A stretch of DNA of 34,955 bases from Saprospiraceae bacterium (lineage in GTDB: Bacteria > Bacteroidota > Bacteroidia > Chitinophagales > Saprospiraceae). The notes under the pieces were generated by a model, which saw only the letters and a program-made list of their open reading frames with translations, did no database searches and was not told the origin of the DNA. This document shows, piece after piece, positions 7,931-16,470 of this stretch. The stretch is from the NCBI GenBank assembly GCA_030729925.1, contig JANQWK010000059.1:1-34955 (forward strand), in the 5' to 3' direction. Position 1 is the first letter of the stretch, and each line of letters opens with the position of its first letter. The position numbers and the translations under genes are program-made.

Positions 7931-8869
7931 ATGGCCCCTGAAAAAATTTTGATTACCGGGGCCAACGGTCAGATAGGCACAGTATTGGCGAAAGCGCTAT
8001 CCGAAAAACATGGCAGCGACCGCATACTGACCACGGACCTGAGGCCCGCGACACATGCCCTGCTTCCCTTCGCTGCTTTAGACATTTTGGATGCCGACAG
8101 GTTGGAATGGTTGATCCGCGAGCATGGCATCACCACGATTTACCACCTTGCGGCCATTTTGTCCGCGAAAGGAGAACAAGACCCTGCCCTTGCCTGGCAA
8201 GTCAACATGGACGGTTGGTTCAACGTCCTGGAACCCGCCCGCAAATACGGGCTAAAAGTATTTTTTCCGAGTACGATAGCTGTTTTCGGGGATCACATTC
8301 CCCGGGAAGGCACTCCCCAGCATGTACCTTTACAACCTACCACCGTCTATGGCATCAGCAAGGTAGGCGGAGAACTTTTGGGAGCTTATTACCATGCCAA
8401 TTACGGGGTGGATGTGCGTTCCCTGCGGTACCCCGGGATTATTGGGTACGAGTCCCTTCCTGGAGGCGGAACCACCGACTATGCGGTAGAAATTTTTCAC
8501 CACGCCTTAGCTGAACAGCGGTACACCTGTTTTTTGTCGGCCGAAACCCGCCTGCCGATGATGTACATGGCCGACGCCGTGCGGGCAACCCTCATGCTGA
8601 TGGAGGCTCCTTCGGAAAATATCCGGGTGCGGACTGCTTACAACATTGCCGGGATGAGTTTTAGTCCGGAAGAGATCGCCGCTGCCATCCAAAAGCATAT
8701 TCCGGATTTTCAGATCACTTACTCGCCCGACTTTCGCCAAAAAATAGCAGAAAGCTGGCCGGCGAGCATAGACGACACCGAAGCCCGACAGGACTGGGGC
8801 TGGCGGCCGATGTATGACCTGGAAGCCATGACCGAGGACATGATCAAACATTTATCCATCACTGCATAA
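7931..8869 (+). CDS. tdh: L-threonine 3-dehydrogenase, short-chain/epimerase-like type
   Basis: Oxidises L-threonine to 2-amino-3-ketobutyrate using NAD+. The 312-residue protein has the Rossmann motif GANGQIG at residues 10-16 and the catalytic YGISK motif (YxxxK) in the middle, so it is an extended short-chain dehydrogenase resembling UDP-galactose epimerase, not the zinc-dependent E. coli type. The family alone could suggest a sugar epimerase, but the next gene, 12 bp away, is 2-amino-3-ketobutyrate CoA ligase, which fixes the assignment. The ATG at 7931 is chosen over an in-frame TTG at 7925 because MAPEKILITGANG begins right at the Rossmann strand. Confidence 0.9.
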   Translation: MAPEKILITGANGQIGTVLAKALSEKHGSDRILTTDLRPATHALLPFAALDILDADRLEWLIREHGITTIYHLAAILSAKGEQDPALAWQVNMDGWFNVLEPARKYGLKVFFPSTIAVFGDHIPREGTPQHVPLQPTTVYGISKVGGELLGAYYHANYGVDVRSLRYPGIIGYESLPGGGTTDYAVEIFHHALAEQRYTCFLSAETRLPMMYMADAVRATLMLMEAPSENIRVRTAYNIAGMSFSPEEIAAAIQKHIPDFQITYSPDFRQKIAESWPASIDDTEARQDWGWRPMYDLEAMTEDMIKHLSITA

Positions 8870-8881
8870 ACCACCATTATT

Positions 8882-10069
8882 ATGTACAGCAACATACAGG
8901 CCCAGCTGCAGGCCGAGTTGGCATCCATTGAAGAAGCAGGTCTTTTCAAGCGCGAGCGCATCATCGTTACGCCCCAACACGCCGCGATCAAAACGGATAA
9001 GGGCTTGGAAGTATTGAACTTTTGTGCCAATAACTACCTGGGACTATCTTCCCATCCGGAGGTGATTGACGCGGCCAAGTCTGCCATAGACACGCACGGT
9101 TTTGGGATGTCCTCGGTTCGGTTTATTTGTGGCACCCAGGACATCCACAAGGAGCTGGAAGCCAAAATTGCCGGTTTCCTCGGCATGGAGGACGCCATTC
9201 TCTATGCAGCGGCCTTTGATGCCAACGGCGGACTCTTTGAACCCTTATTGGGGGAGGAAGATGCCATCATTTCCGATGCCTTAAACCATGCCTCGATCAT
9301 TGACGGGATACGCCTTTGCAAGGCAAAAAGGTACCGCTATGCCAACAACGACATGCAGGACCTGGAGGAAAAGTTGAAAGAAGCCCAGGGGGCTCGCCGC
9401 ATCATGATCGCCACGGACGGCGTTTTTTCGATGGACGGCAACATTGCCCGTTTGGACAAAATATGCGACCTGGCGGAGCAGTATGGCGCGTTGGTGATGG
9501 TGGACGACTGTCACGCTACCGGATTTATTGGCAAAACCGGTCGGGGAACCCACGAATACAACAACGTCATGGGGCGGGTAGATATCATCACCGGAACCTT
9601 TGGCAAGGCCTTGGGCGGCGCTTCCGGCGGTTTTACCGCGAGCAAAAAGGAAATCGTAGAGATCCTGCGCCAACGCTCGCGACCCTATCTCTTTTCCAAC
9701 ACCCTGGCTCCCGCCATTGTAGGGGCTTCCATCAAAGTCATTGACCTGCTCACAGCCTCCACCGAGTTGCGGGACAAGCTCGAGGCCAACACCCTTCGTT
9801 TCCGCAAAGGCATGGAATCAGCCGGTTTCGACGTACTTCCCGGTCAATCCGCCATCGTACCCATCATGCTGTACGACGCCAAATTGTCCCAAACCTTTGC
9901 CAATGCGCTTCTGGAAGAAGGCATTTACGTCATCGGCTTCTTCTATCCGGTCGTCCCGCAGGGTAAAGCCAGAATCAGGGTGCAATTGTCTGCCGCACAC
10001 GAATTTGAGCACATTGACCAGGCCATTGCTGCTTTCACCAAGGTAGGAAAAGCCTTAGGGGTGATCTGA
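8882..10069 (+). CDS. kbl: Glycine C-acetyltransferase (2-amino-3-ketobutyrate CoA ligase)
   Basis: PLP enzyme that cleaves 2-amino-3-ketobutyrate with CoA to glycine and acetyl-CoA, completing threonine breakdown begun by the preceding tdh product. The 395-residue protein has the family opening [17 protein letters not shown] (45-61), the [16 protein letters not shown] segment (208-223) and the PLP lysine in [12 protein letters not shown] (K242), all as in Kbl. It shares the alpha-oxoamine synthase fold with BioF and serine palmitoyltransferase, but these motifs and the tdh neighbour favour Kbl. The pair is probably one transcript ending at the hairpin at 10186-10219. Confidence 0.95.
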   Translation: MYSNIQAQLQAELASIEEAGLFKRERIIVTPQHAAIKTDKGLEVLNFCANNYLGLSSHPEVIDAAKSAIDTHGFGMSSVRFICGTQDIHKELEAKIAGFLGMEDAILYAAAFDANGGLFEPLLGEEDAIISDALNHASIIDGIRLCKAKRYRYANNDMQDLEEKLKEAQGARRIMIATDGVFSMDGNIARLDKICDLAEQYGALVMVDDCHATGFIGKTGRGTHEYNNVMGRVDIITGTFGKALGGASGGFTASKKEIVEILRQRSRPYLFSNTLAPAIVGASIKVIDLLTASTELRDKLEANTLRFRKGMESAGFDVLPGQSAIVPIMLYDAKLSQTFANALLEEGIYVIGFFYPVVPQGKARIRVQLSAAHEFEHIDQAIAAFTKVGKALGVI

Positions 10070-10178
10070 AATCCGTTGGTTCAGAGGGCAGATAGCCCCT
10101 GAAAGTAAAAAGCAGGACAAGTCAGGAAAAAAGGAGGTCTTTATTGGGTTACCTTTTTAAAGGCCGAGGTATTAATAA

Positions 10179-10240
10179 GGGTAATCAGGTGGAAGTCACC
10201 TTAAGGTGGCTTCCACCTGTGTTTTAAATATTTGATTACC
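10179..10240 (+). terminator. Nested inverted repeat, probable terminator after kbl
   Basis: A 15-bp stem (10186-10200 with 10205-10219, one G-T pair) closes a TTAA loop and is followed by GTTTTAAATATTT, so it can serve as an intrinsic terminator for tdh-kbl. The stem overlaps an outer inverted repeat, GGTAATCA (10180-10187) and TGATTACC (10233-10240), making the structure more elaborate than an ordinary terminator. The rest of the 209-bp gap (10070-10278) contains no gene that I can see. Confidence 0.6.
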
Positions 10241-10278
10241 AATATTTTATACAAAAAATTCCCCTAAAAATCCAGCCT

Positions 10279-11022
10279 TTATCCCCAAAGCGTAATACTC
10301 GAAAGCCCCAATCCCAGTACGATCAGGAGGAGTTTCTTGAGGCTGATGCGGTGGTGTTTTTCATAATCGGCCTCATAGATGATGGTTGTTCCGATGTGAA
10401 GGAAAGAGCCCACCACGATAGCCAGTAAGTAGGGGAAAATATGGGCTGGGAGTTGGATCAATTGTGCGCTTAGTGCTCCCAGGGGCGAGCTGATAGCGAA
10501 GATACCCAGGCAAACCAGCACCCGTTTTTTGGAGGTATGCTCGTTGAGCAAAAAAATGGCCAGGGCAAAAGCGGCGGGCACCTTGTGCAAAATGATGCTG
10601 ATGAGCAGGTAATTCATGCCTTCAAAAGCATGGTGATGGCTATCCACATCGAGTTGGTGGTAACCGGAAAGCGGCATACCTTCGATAAAAGCATGGATGC
10701 TTAAGCCCAGCAGGATGGGAAGGCTTTTAAAACGGCCTTCATGCGAATGGGCGTGAATATGGCCGTGTTCCAACCCCATGGACAGGTGTTCCAGCAGCAG
10801 CTGAATCAGGAATCCTCCGGCAATCCAAAGTCCGATATAGGCACTGGGGTTGTCGAGGTAAATGGAAGGAAGTAAGTCGAGCAAACAAACGCCGAGGACG
10901 TAAGCGCCGGTAAACGCTACGACCAGCTTAAGACTTTCCTGTCTGAGGTTGTGCGGAAAAAAGGCAATGGCTCCGCCAAAAATGACGGCCAAAAACAGAA
11001 CCAGGTATTCCCAAAAATGCAT
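10279..11022 (-). CDS. ZIP family divalent metal transporter
   Basis: Inner-membrane carrier for zinc or a similar divalent metal. The 247-residue protein has about eight hydrophobic helices, a His-rich loop EHGHIHAHSHEG (about 84-95), and the two ZIP metal-site helices marked by HAFIEGMP (about 109-116) and HKVPAAFAL (about 145-153). It is the last gene of a minus-strand set with a PAP2 phosphatase (14 bp upstream) and a methyltransferase. Metal specificity and direction cannot be deduced; the His-rich loop favours zinc. Confidence 0.88.
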   Translation of the reverse strand: MHFWEYLVLFLAVIFGGAIAFFPHNLRQESLKLVVAFTGAYVLGVCLLDLLPSIYLDNPSAYIGLWIAGGFLIQLLLEHLSMGLEHGHIHAHSHEGRFKSLPILLGLSIHAFIEGMPLSGYHQLDVDSHHHAFEGMNYLLISIILHKVPAAFALAIFLLNEHTSKKRVLVCLGIFAISSPLGALSAQLIQLPAHIFPYLLAIVVGSFLHIGTTIIYEADYEKHHRISLKKLLLIVLGLGLSSITLWG

Positions 11023-11036
11023 GAATGGCAGTAGTT

Positions 11037-11624
11037 TTAATGAATAAGCATTGCAGTGCCACGGGCGGTCTTACCTGCGGTAAAAACATAAATCCGGTAC
11101 ACCAGCCAGCCGGAGCCAAGCCCCAGGAGGCTGCCGGCAAGAATGTCCAGGGGATAGTGCACCCCCACATACACTTGCCCGTAGGCGATTGAAAATGCCC
11201 ATACATACAAAGGTACGATCATCCACCGGTAGCGCATGCCCAGGGTGAGCACTAAAAAGGTAGCCAGGGCAAAATGGTTGGTAGCGTGGGAAGAGGTAAA
11301 ACTATAGCCTGGTCCACAGGGAATCAGCAGCGCCACATCGTCTTTTACAGCCGGATCATTACAGGGGCGCAGGCGTTTGACCGTTTGTTTGACCACCCGA
11401 CTGGAGAGGGTATCTGCCACTCCGATGGTCAGTCCGGCCATGAGCAGGAACAACAGGGCAGCCCTTTTGAAGCGATACACCACAAAGCCGGCCAGACCCA
11501 GATACAAGGGAATCCAAAATGACTTTTCCCTCCAGTAGGGCATCAACCAGTCGAACAAGGGAAAATGTCCCTGCTGGTTGATCAGTTCGAACAGGCGGAG
11601 ATCCAGTTGTAGCAGTTGATCCAT
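11037..11624 (-). CDS. PAP2 superfamily membrane phosphatase
   Basis: Membrane phosphatase acting on lipid phosphates such as undecaprenyl pyrophosphate, phosphatidic acid or phosphatidylglycerol phosphate. The three catalytic motifs are present in 195 residues: KQTVKRLRP (K79, R86, P87), SSHATNH (H113), and YVGVHYPLDI (H156, D160). Five to six hydrophobic helices surround them. It sits between a methyltransferase (5 bp upstream) and the ZIP transporter (14 bp downstream) and is probably co-transcribed. The natural substrate is not evident. Confidence 0.88.
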   Translation of the reverse strand: MDQLLQLDLRLFELINQQGHFPLFDWLMPYWREKSFWIPLYLGLAGFVVYRFKRAALLFLLMAGLTIGVADTLSSRVVKQTVKRLRPCNDPAVKDDVALLIPCGPGYSFTSSHATNHFALATFLVLTLGMRYRWMIVPLYVWAFSIAYGQVYVGVHYPLDILAGSLLGLGSGWLVYRIYVFTAGKTARGTAMLIH

Positions 11625-11629
11625 TCGGG

Positions 11630-12385
11630 CTATTTGTTTTTTTGTGCAATCAAAATACAGCGGGGACTGTTCGCTGGATCAAAAGAACGGAGCTGGTAAT
11701 CGCCAAACACCTCCCGGATCTCCAGTCCGGCCGCAGCGAACAAGCCTTCAAAATCCTTTTTTTCCAACAGCGCCACATTTTCGGTAAACCGAAACCGCTC
11801 ACCCGATTGCACGACTTCTATCTCTTTAATAATACGACCTCCTGCAATAGACCTCCTGAGCTGGAAATGCGCGTCCCCGATCACCCGATTTTCTTCGGGA
11901 ATGTAGTGGGATCGAACATAATCCGGATTCAAAAAATCTAACACAAAAATGCCACATTGTTTCATTTCTGTATAAACGCTGTTAAGGGTTTTTAGGTTGT
12001 CTGCCGGATCTATAAAATATCCAAAGCTGGTAAAGAAATTAAAGACGTAGTCGAAGTCATTGACCCGAAGGGGGCTTCGCATATCGTGGACAAAGAAGGA
12101 AAGGTTTTGATTTTCATACTGTTGTGCAAAAGCGATATTTCCCGGGGCGAGGTCTGTTCCGGTGACAACAAAGCCCTTGGAGGCAAGCAGTCGGGCATGG
12201 CGGCCTCTGCCACAGGCCATGTCCAGCATGTGTGCTCCAGCGGGGGGCTGTAGCCATTGGAGTAAATTTTCGATAAACCCTTCCGCTTCGGCATGGTCTC
12301 TGTCTTGGTACAGAAGGTGGTAGAGGGGAGAATCAAACCAGTCTTCGTACCAGTTTTTCCCCTGGGTCTTCCTGCTCGCTTTCAT
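11630..12385 (-). CDS. Class I SAM-dependent methyltransferase
   Basis: A 251-residue Rossmann-type methyltransferase with motif I HMLDMACGRGRHARLL (about 52-67) and an acidic strand GTDLAPGNIAFA (about 75-86). An N-terminal stretch, WYEDWFDSPLYHLLY, is typical of a common uncharacterised bacterial methyltransferase group. First gene of the minus-strand set leading into the PAP2 phosphatase and ZIP transporter, and divergent from glmM. The methyl acceptor is unknown; a small molecule is the usual guess for this group. Confidence 0.82.
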   Translation of the reverse strand: MKASRKTQGKNWYEDWFDSPLYHLLYQDRDHAEAEGFIENLLQWLQPPAGAHMLDMACGRGRHARLLASKGFVVTGTDLAPGNIAFAQQYENQNLSFFVHDMRSPLRVNDFDYVFNFFTSFGYFIDPADNLKTLNSVYTEMKQCGIFVLDFLNPDYVRSHYIPEENRVIGDAHFQLRRSIAGGRIIKEIEVVQSGERFRFTENVALLEKKDFEGLFAAAGLEIREVFGDYQLRSFDPANSPRCILIAQKNK

Positions 12386-12390
12386 GTGGT

Positions 12391-12398
12391 CAAATATA
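12391..12398 (-). promoter_or_regulatory. -7 box for the methyltransferase operon
   Basis: On the minus strand TATATTTG lies 5 bp before the methyltransferase start at 12385, which would give an almost leaderless message. No -33 TTG is seen at the usual spacing. The 77-bp divergent gap also carries the glmM box. Confidence 0.3.
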
Positions 12399-12441
12399 CA
12401 ATCTGGTATAAATTCGTGACCCTCTTATTGATGGTCTTTTT

Positions 12442-12449
12442 TAAATTTG
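12442..12449 (+). promoter_or_regulatory. -7 box for glmM
   Basis: TAAATTTG matches TAnnTTTG and ends 13 bp before the GTG start of glmM, implying a leader of only a few nucleotides. The -33 element is not recognisable. Confidence 0.35.
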
Positions 12450-12462
12450 TAAAAAAAAGCTT

Positions 12463-13839
12463 GTGGCGCTAATTCAGTCTATTTCGGGAATCCGCGGTAC
12501 CATTGGCGGAAAGTACAAAGAAAACCTCACTCCGCGGGACATTGTAGAGAGCGTTTCGGCTTTCGGGCAGTGGATCATCAATCGGGATTTGCCCAAAAAG
12601 GTGGTCATCGGGAGAGACGGGAGAATTTCAGGGGAGATGGTGGCACAGTTGAGTATTCAAACCCTGCGGGCTATGGGGATCAGTGTCTTGGATCTGGGTC
12701 TGTCCACCACACCAACGGTAGAAATGGCCGTAACTGCACAGAACGCAGGTGCGGGAATTATCGTGACCGCCAGCCACAATCCGAAAGCATGGAATGCGCT
12801 GAAGTTGCTGGATCAGCATGGGGAGTTTATTTCGCAGGAGGCCGGGGAGGCACTTTTACAGCTGCTTCAGGACGGTGCCATTGAATATGCTTCTGTGGAT
12901 GCCTTGGGGACATACACTTTCCTGTCCGATGCGCTGGATCAGCACGTGGAGGCGATCCTAAACCATCCGCTCGTGGACGTGGAGGGGATTCGCAGAGCGG
13001 GCTTCCGGGTGGTGCTGGATCCGGTCAATTCCACCGGCGGACTGGCAGTGCCCTTGCTGCTGGAAAAACTGGGTTGCGAATGGGAGGCCATTCACAACGA
13101 CTTGAGCGGAAATTTTGCGCATAACCCCGAACCCCTGCCCGAACACTTGGGCGATTTGTGTACTACCGTGGTCAATCACGGGGCAGACCTGGGGATTGCA
13201 GTAGATCCCGATGTGGATCGCCTGGTGTTGGTCAGCGAGGATGGATCCGTCTTTGGAGAGGAATATACCCTCGTAGCCGTAGCAGATTATGTGCTGGGTA
13301 AGCGAAAGGGCAATACCGTATCGAATTTATCGTCGAGTCGGGCGCTCAGCGATATTACCCGCAAGCACGGCGGACAGTATTTTGCCAGTGCCGTGGGCGA
13401 GGTCAATGTAGTCCAACAGATGAAAACTGTACAGGCCGTGATAGGCGGAGAAGGCAACGGGGGAGTCATCGTACCCGATTTGCATTACGGACGGGATGCC
13501 CTTGCCGGGATCGCTTTGTTTTTGTCGCACCTGGCCGCCTTCGGCGGAAAAATGTCGGAACTGCGGCAAACTTACCCCGACTACCAGATGGTGAAAGATA
13601 AAATGGTCCTCGACCCCGCTGTGGCAGTGGATCAGTTGCTGGAACAACTGGCTCACCATTACCGCAACGAAACCTGCACCACCATAGATGGGCTGAAAGT
13701 GGATTTTGCCCATGCCTGGGTGCATTTGCGCAAATCCAATACCGAACCCATCATCCGGATTTATGCCGAGGCGCCTGACCTGGAGCAGGCGCAGCTACTG
13801 GTTGCCGACATGAAGACTGCCATGCAACGATTTTTATGA
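12463..13839 (+). CDS. glmM: Phosphoglucosamine mutase (alpha-D-phosphohexomutase family)
   Basis: Interconverts glucosamine 6-phosphate and glucosamine 1-phosphate for UDP-GlcNAc and peptidoglycan synthesis. The 458-residue protein has the four expected sites in order: ISGIRGTIGG at the N-terminus, the phosphoserine loop VTASHNP (S104), the magnesium loop VDPDVDRL, the sugar-binding GGEGNGGV, and the phosphate-binding RKSNTEPIIRIYAEA near the end. The start is a GTG preceded by a -7 box. GGEGNGG differs from the GGEQSGH of E. coli GlmM, so a phosphomannomutase or phosphoglucomutase activity is a real alternative. Its stop overlaps the next start by 4 bp. Confidence 0.82.
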   Translation: MALIQSISGIRGTIGGKYKENLTPRDIVESVSAFGQWIINRDLPKKVVIGRDGRISGEMVAQLSIQTLRAMGISVLDLGLSTTPTVEMAVTAQNAGAGIIVTASHNPKAWNALKLLDQHGEFISQEAGEALLQLLQDGAIEYASVDALGTYTFLSDALDQHVEAILNHPLVDVEGIRRAGFRVVLDPVNSTGGLAVPLLLEKLGCEWEAIHNDLSGNFAHNPEPLPEHLGDLCTTVVNHGADLGIAVDPDVDRLVLVSEDGSVFGEEYTLVAVADYVLGKRKGNTVSNLSSSRALSDITRKHGGQYFASAVGEVNVVQQMKTVQAVIGGEGNGGVIVPDLHYGRDALAGIALFLSHLAAFGGKMSELRQTYPDYQMVKDKMVLDPAVAVDQLLEQLAHHYRNETCTTIDGLKVDFAHAWVHLRKSNTEPIIRIYAEAPDLEQAQLLVADMKTAMQRFL

Positions 13840-15326
13840 ACCAAAATGCCATGACTATGCGTGCCCTGGAAAGTTATTTTGCCAAGTTTAGAGAACATAT
13901 CATCGGGAAGGATCAATATTTCGACAGCCCCTTCGGTCGAAAAAAGATCATCTATGCCGACTGGATTGCCTCGGGAAGGTTGTACGAGCCTATCGAGCGC
14001 CGCTTGCTGGAGCATTTTGCGCCTTTTGTGGCCAATACGCACACCGAGACGACCGTGACCGGGAGTTCGATGACTTTCGCCTACCATGAGGCCAAGCGGA
14101 TCATCAAGGAGCATGTCAAGGCTGCTCATTCGGATGTCCTGATTTCGTCAAATTCCGGGATGACCGGGGTGGTCAATAAGTTTCAACGCATCCTGGGGCT
14201 GAAAGTGCACGAAAAATTTCGCGCCCGGGTAGAACTTCCCGAAGCCGATACGCCCATCGTGTTTGTGTCGCACATGGAACACCATTCTAACCAAACTTCC
14301 TGGCTGGAAACCCTGGCCGATGTGGAGGTGATCCGGCCTACTCCGGAGGGTCGGGTAGATTTGGAACACCTGCAGCAGTTGCTGGTACAGTATGCCTCCA
14401 GAAAGACGAAAATCGCAGCGGTGACTTCTTGTTCGAATGTAACCGGCTTGCAGACCCCTTACCACCAGATTGCCCGGATGATGCACGAGGTTGGTGGGCT
14501 TTGCTTTGTGGATTTTGCCTGTTCTGCTCCGTATATTGATATGGTGATGCGACCAGCGGATCCCCTGGAGCATTTGGATGCTATTTATTTTTCTCCGCAT
14601 AAGTTTCTCGGTGGCCCCGGTACGACAGGTATCTTGATCTTTGACCCCAAACTGTACGACAATAAGGTGCCCGATAACCCTGGAGGGGGAACGGTGGACT
14701 GGACGAACCCCTGGGGCGGACACAAATACATTGACGAGATCGAAGCGCGGGAAGACGGCGGGACACCCGCTTTTTTGCAGACGATCAAGGTGGCGCTTTG
14801 CATCCGATTGAAGGAAGAGATGGGTGTTGCACAGATCCACCAGCGGGAGGAGGAATTGCTGGAGATGGTCTGGGAAAAATTGGAACCCGTGCCGAATATT
14901 CATATTCTGGCGGGACACCTCAAAGACAGACTGGGGGTGATTTCGTTTTACATAGAGGATTTGCACTACAATCTCGGGGTGAAACTCCTCAATGACCGCT
15001 TTGGCATCCAGGTCAGGGGCGGTTGTTCCTGTGCAGGCACCTATGGACATTACCTTCTGCACGTGTCTCCGCAATATTCGCAGTCCATCACGGAAAAAAT
15101 CAGTACCGGGGATTTGTCGGACAAGCCGGGCTGGATCCGTTTATCCCTTCATCCGGTCATGACAGATGCCGAGTTGAGGTACATCCTGGATGCTATTGTG
15201 GAGCTGGCTGCGCAACACAAAGTGTGGGCAAAAGACTACACTTACCACAACCGCAGCAATGAGTTTGTGTGCGATTTGCCGCATATCCGGGAACAGGAAT
15301 TGGTTCATGAATGGTTTAATCTATAA
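13836..15326 (+). CDS. Class V aminotransferase-fold PLP enzyme (cysteine desulfurase-like, long form)
   Basis: A 496-residue PLP enzyme of the aminotransferase class V / cysteine desulfurase superfamily. The PLP lysine is in FSPHKFLGGPGTTG and the cofactor Asp in CFVDFACSAPY; HMEHHSNQTSWLE resembles the His motif of the superfamily. A cysteine-containing loop, RGGCSCAGTYGHYLL, sits where SufS/IscS carry the catalytic Cys. It is about 100 residues longer than ordinary cysteine desulfurases. It starts inside the glmM stop codon (4-bp overlap) and ends 3 bp before a second family member, so the three form one operon. Whether it desulfurates cysteine or transforms another amino acid is unknown. 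Confidence 0.8.
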   Translation: MNQNAMTMRALESYFAKFREHIIGKDQYFDSPFGRKKIIYADWIASGRLYEPIERRLLEHFAPFVANTHTETTVTGSSMTFAYHEAKRIIKEHVKAAHSDVLISSNSGMTGVVNKFQRILGLKVHEKFRARVELPEADTPIVFVSHMEHHSNQTSWLETLADVEVIRPTPEGRVDLEHLQQLLVQYASRKTKIAAVTSCSNVTGLQTPYHQIARMMHEVGGLCFVDFACSAPYIDMVMRPADPLEHLDAIYFSPHKFLGGPGTTGILIFDPKLYDNKVPDNPGGGTVDWTNPWGGHKYIDEIEAREDGGTPAFLQTIKVALCIRLKEEMGVAQIHQREEELLEMVWEKLEPVPNIHILAGHLKDRLGVISFYIEDLHYNLGVKLLNDRFGIQVRGGCSCAGTYGHYLLHVSPQYSQSITEKISTGDLSDKPGWIRLSLHPVMTDAELRYILDAIVELAAQHKVWAKDYTYHNRSNEFVCDLPHIREQELVHEWFNL

Positions 15327-15329
15327 ATA

Positions 15330-16466
15330 ATGACACAACGGGTATATTTCGATCATGCTGCTACGACTCCGATCAACCAAGAGGTAGGAGCGGTGATGAT
15401 GCAGGCGATGGAGGAACTGTTTGGCAATCCCTCATCTATCCATGCCGATGGCCGAAAGACCAGGGCGGCCATCGAAAAGGCGCGCAAAACGGTGGCAGGG
15501 ATCATTGGGGCTTCCATCGGGGAGGTGTTTTTTACCTCCGGTGGCACCGAGTCCAGCAATATGGTGCTCAAGGGAGCCGTGCGCGATCTGGGGGTCAAGC
15601 GGATTATCAGTTCCCCGATCGAACACCATTGTGTGCTGCACAGCCTGGATCACCTCGCCTCCGAAGAAGGTACGGAAATTGTGCTGCTGGAAGTGGATCC
15701 CAAAGGAAGGATCTCCTACGAAACCTTGGAAGCCATCCTTCGATCCGATCCGAAGCCTACGTTGGTCTCGCTGATGCACGCGAATAACGAAATAGGTACC
15801 TTGCACGACATCGAGCGCATAGGGGCGATATGTGCCGAACACGGAGCCTATTTTCACTCGGACACGGTGCAGACTTTGGGTTTTTATCCCCTGGATGTCG
15901 CCAAAGCCCGGCTGCATTTTTGTACCGGTTCTGCTCATAAATTTCACGGTCCAAAGGGTTGCGGGTTTGTGTATATCAACAGCGACAGCATGTTGCGGCC
16001 CTTCATAGATGGTGGCGGCCAGGAGCGCAATATGCGGGCGGGCACCGAAAACGTAGCGGGCATATTGGGTTTGGCCAAGGCGTTGGACATGGCGCAGCAG
16101 ACCATGGAGGAGCGCCGACAACAAATCCTTGCCGTCAAAAACCGGCTCAAATCGGGTTTGGAGACCCTGGTGCCTGGCATCACTTTCAATGGGGAAGAAG
16201 GGCACGCGCAGCACTACAAAATCCTCAGCGCCGCTTTTCCACCCGGCCCTCGCACCGAACTCTTGCTGTTTAACCTCGACATTGCCGGGGTAAGTGCTTC
16301 AGGCGGTAGTGCCTGTAGCTCCGGTGCGGACGCAGGATCACATGTCATTGGTGCCATTGATCCTGGTGGAGAAAAAAAGACCATTCGGTTTTCCTTTGCC
16401 CATACCAACACCCTGGCGGAGGCCGACAGGGTGTTGGAGGTGGTGGGAGGATTGATGGGGCATTAG
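15330..16466 (+). CDS. Cysteine desulfurase (IscS/NifS-like)
   Basis: Takes sulfur from L-cysteine as an enzyme persulfide for Fe-S clusters or tRNA thiolation, leaving alanine. The 378-residue protein has YFDHAATTP (6-14), EHHCVLHSL (99-106), the PLP lysine in SAHKFHGPKG (K204) and the catalytic cysteine in GGSACSSGADAGSH (C329), all as in the IscS/NifS branch. No iscU, suf or mnmA gene lies in the window, so the sulfur acceptor cannot be named. It is the third gene of the glmM operon and is convergent with the serine hydrolase, with only 4 bp between the stops. Confidence 0.9.
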   Translation: MTQRVYFDHAATTPINQEVGAVMMQAMEELFGNPSSIHADGRKTRAAIEKARKTVAGIIGASIGEVFFTSGGTESSNMVLKGAVRDLGVKRIISSPIEHHCVLHSLDHLASEEGTEIVLLEVDPKGRISYETLEAILRSDPKPTLVSLMHANNEIGTLHDIERIGAICAEHGAYFHSDTVQTLGFYPLDVAKARLHFCTGSAHKFHGPKGCGFVYINSDSMLRPFIDGGGQERNMRAGTENVAGILGLAKALDMAQQTMEERRQQILAVKNRLKSGLETLVPGITFNGEEGHAQHYKILSAAFPPGPRTELLLFNLDIAGVSASGGSACSSGADAGSHVIGAIDPGGEKKTIRFSFAHTNTLAEADRVLEVVGGLMGH

Positions 16467-16470
16467 GTGC

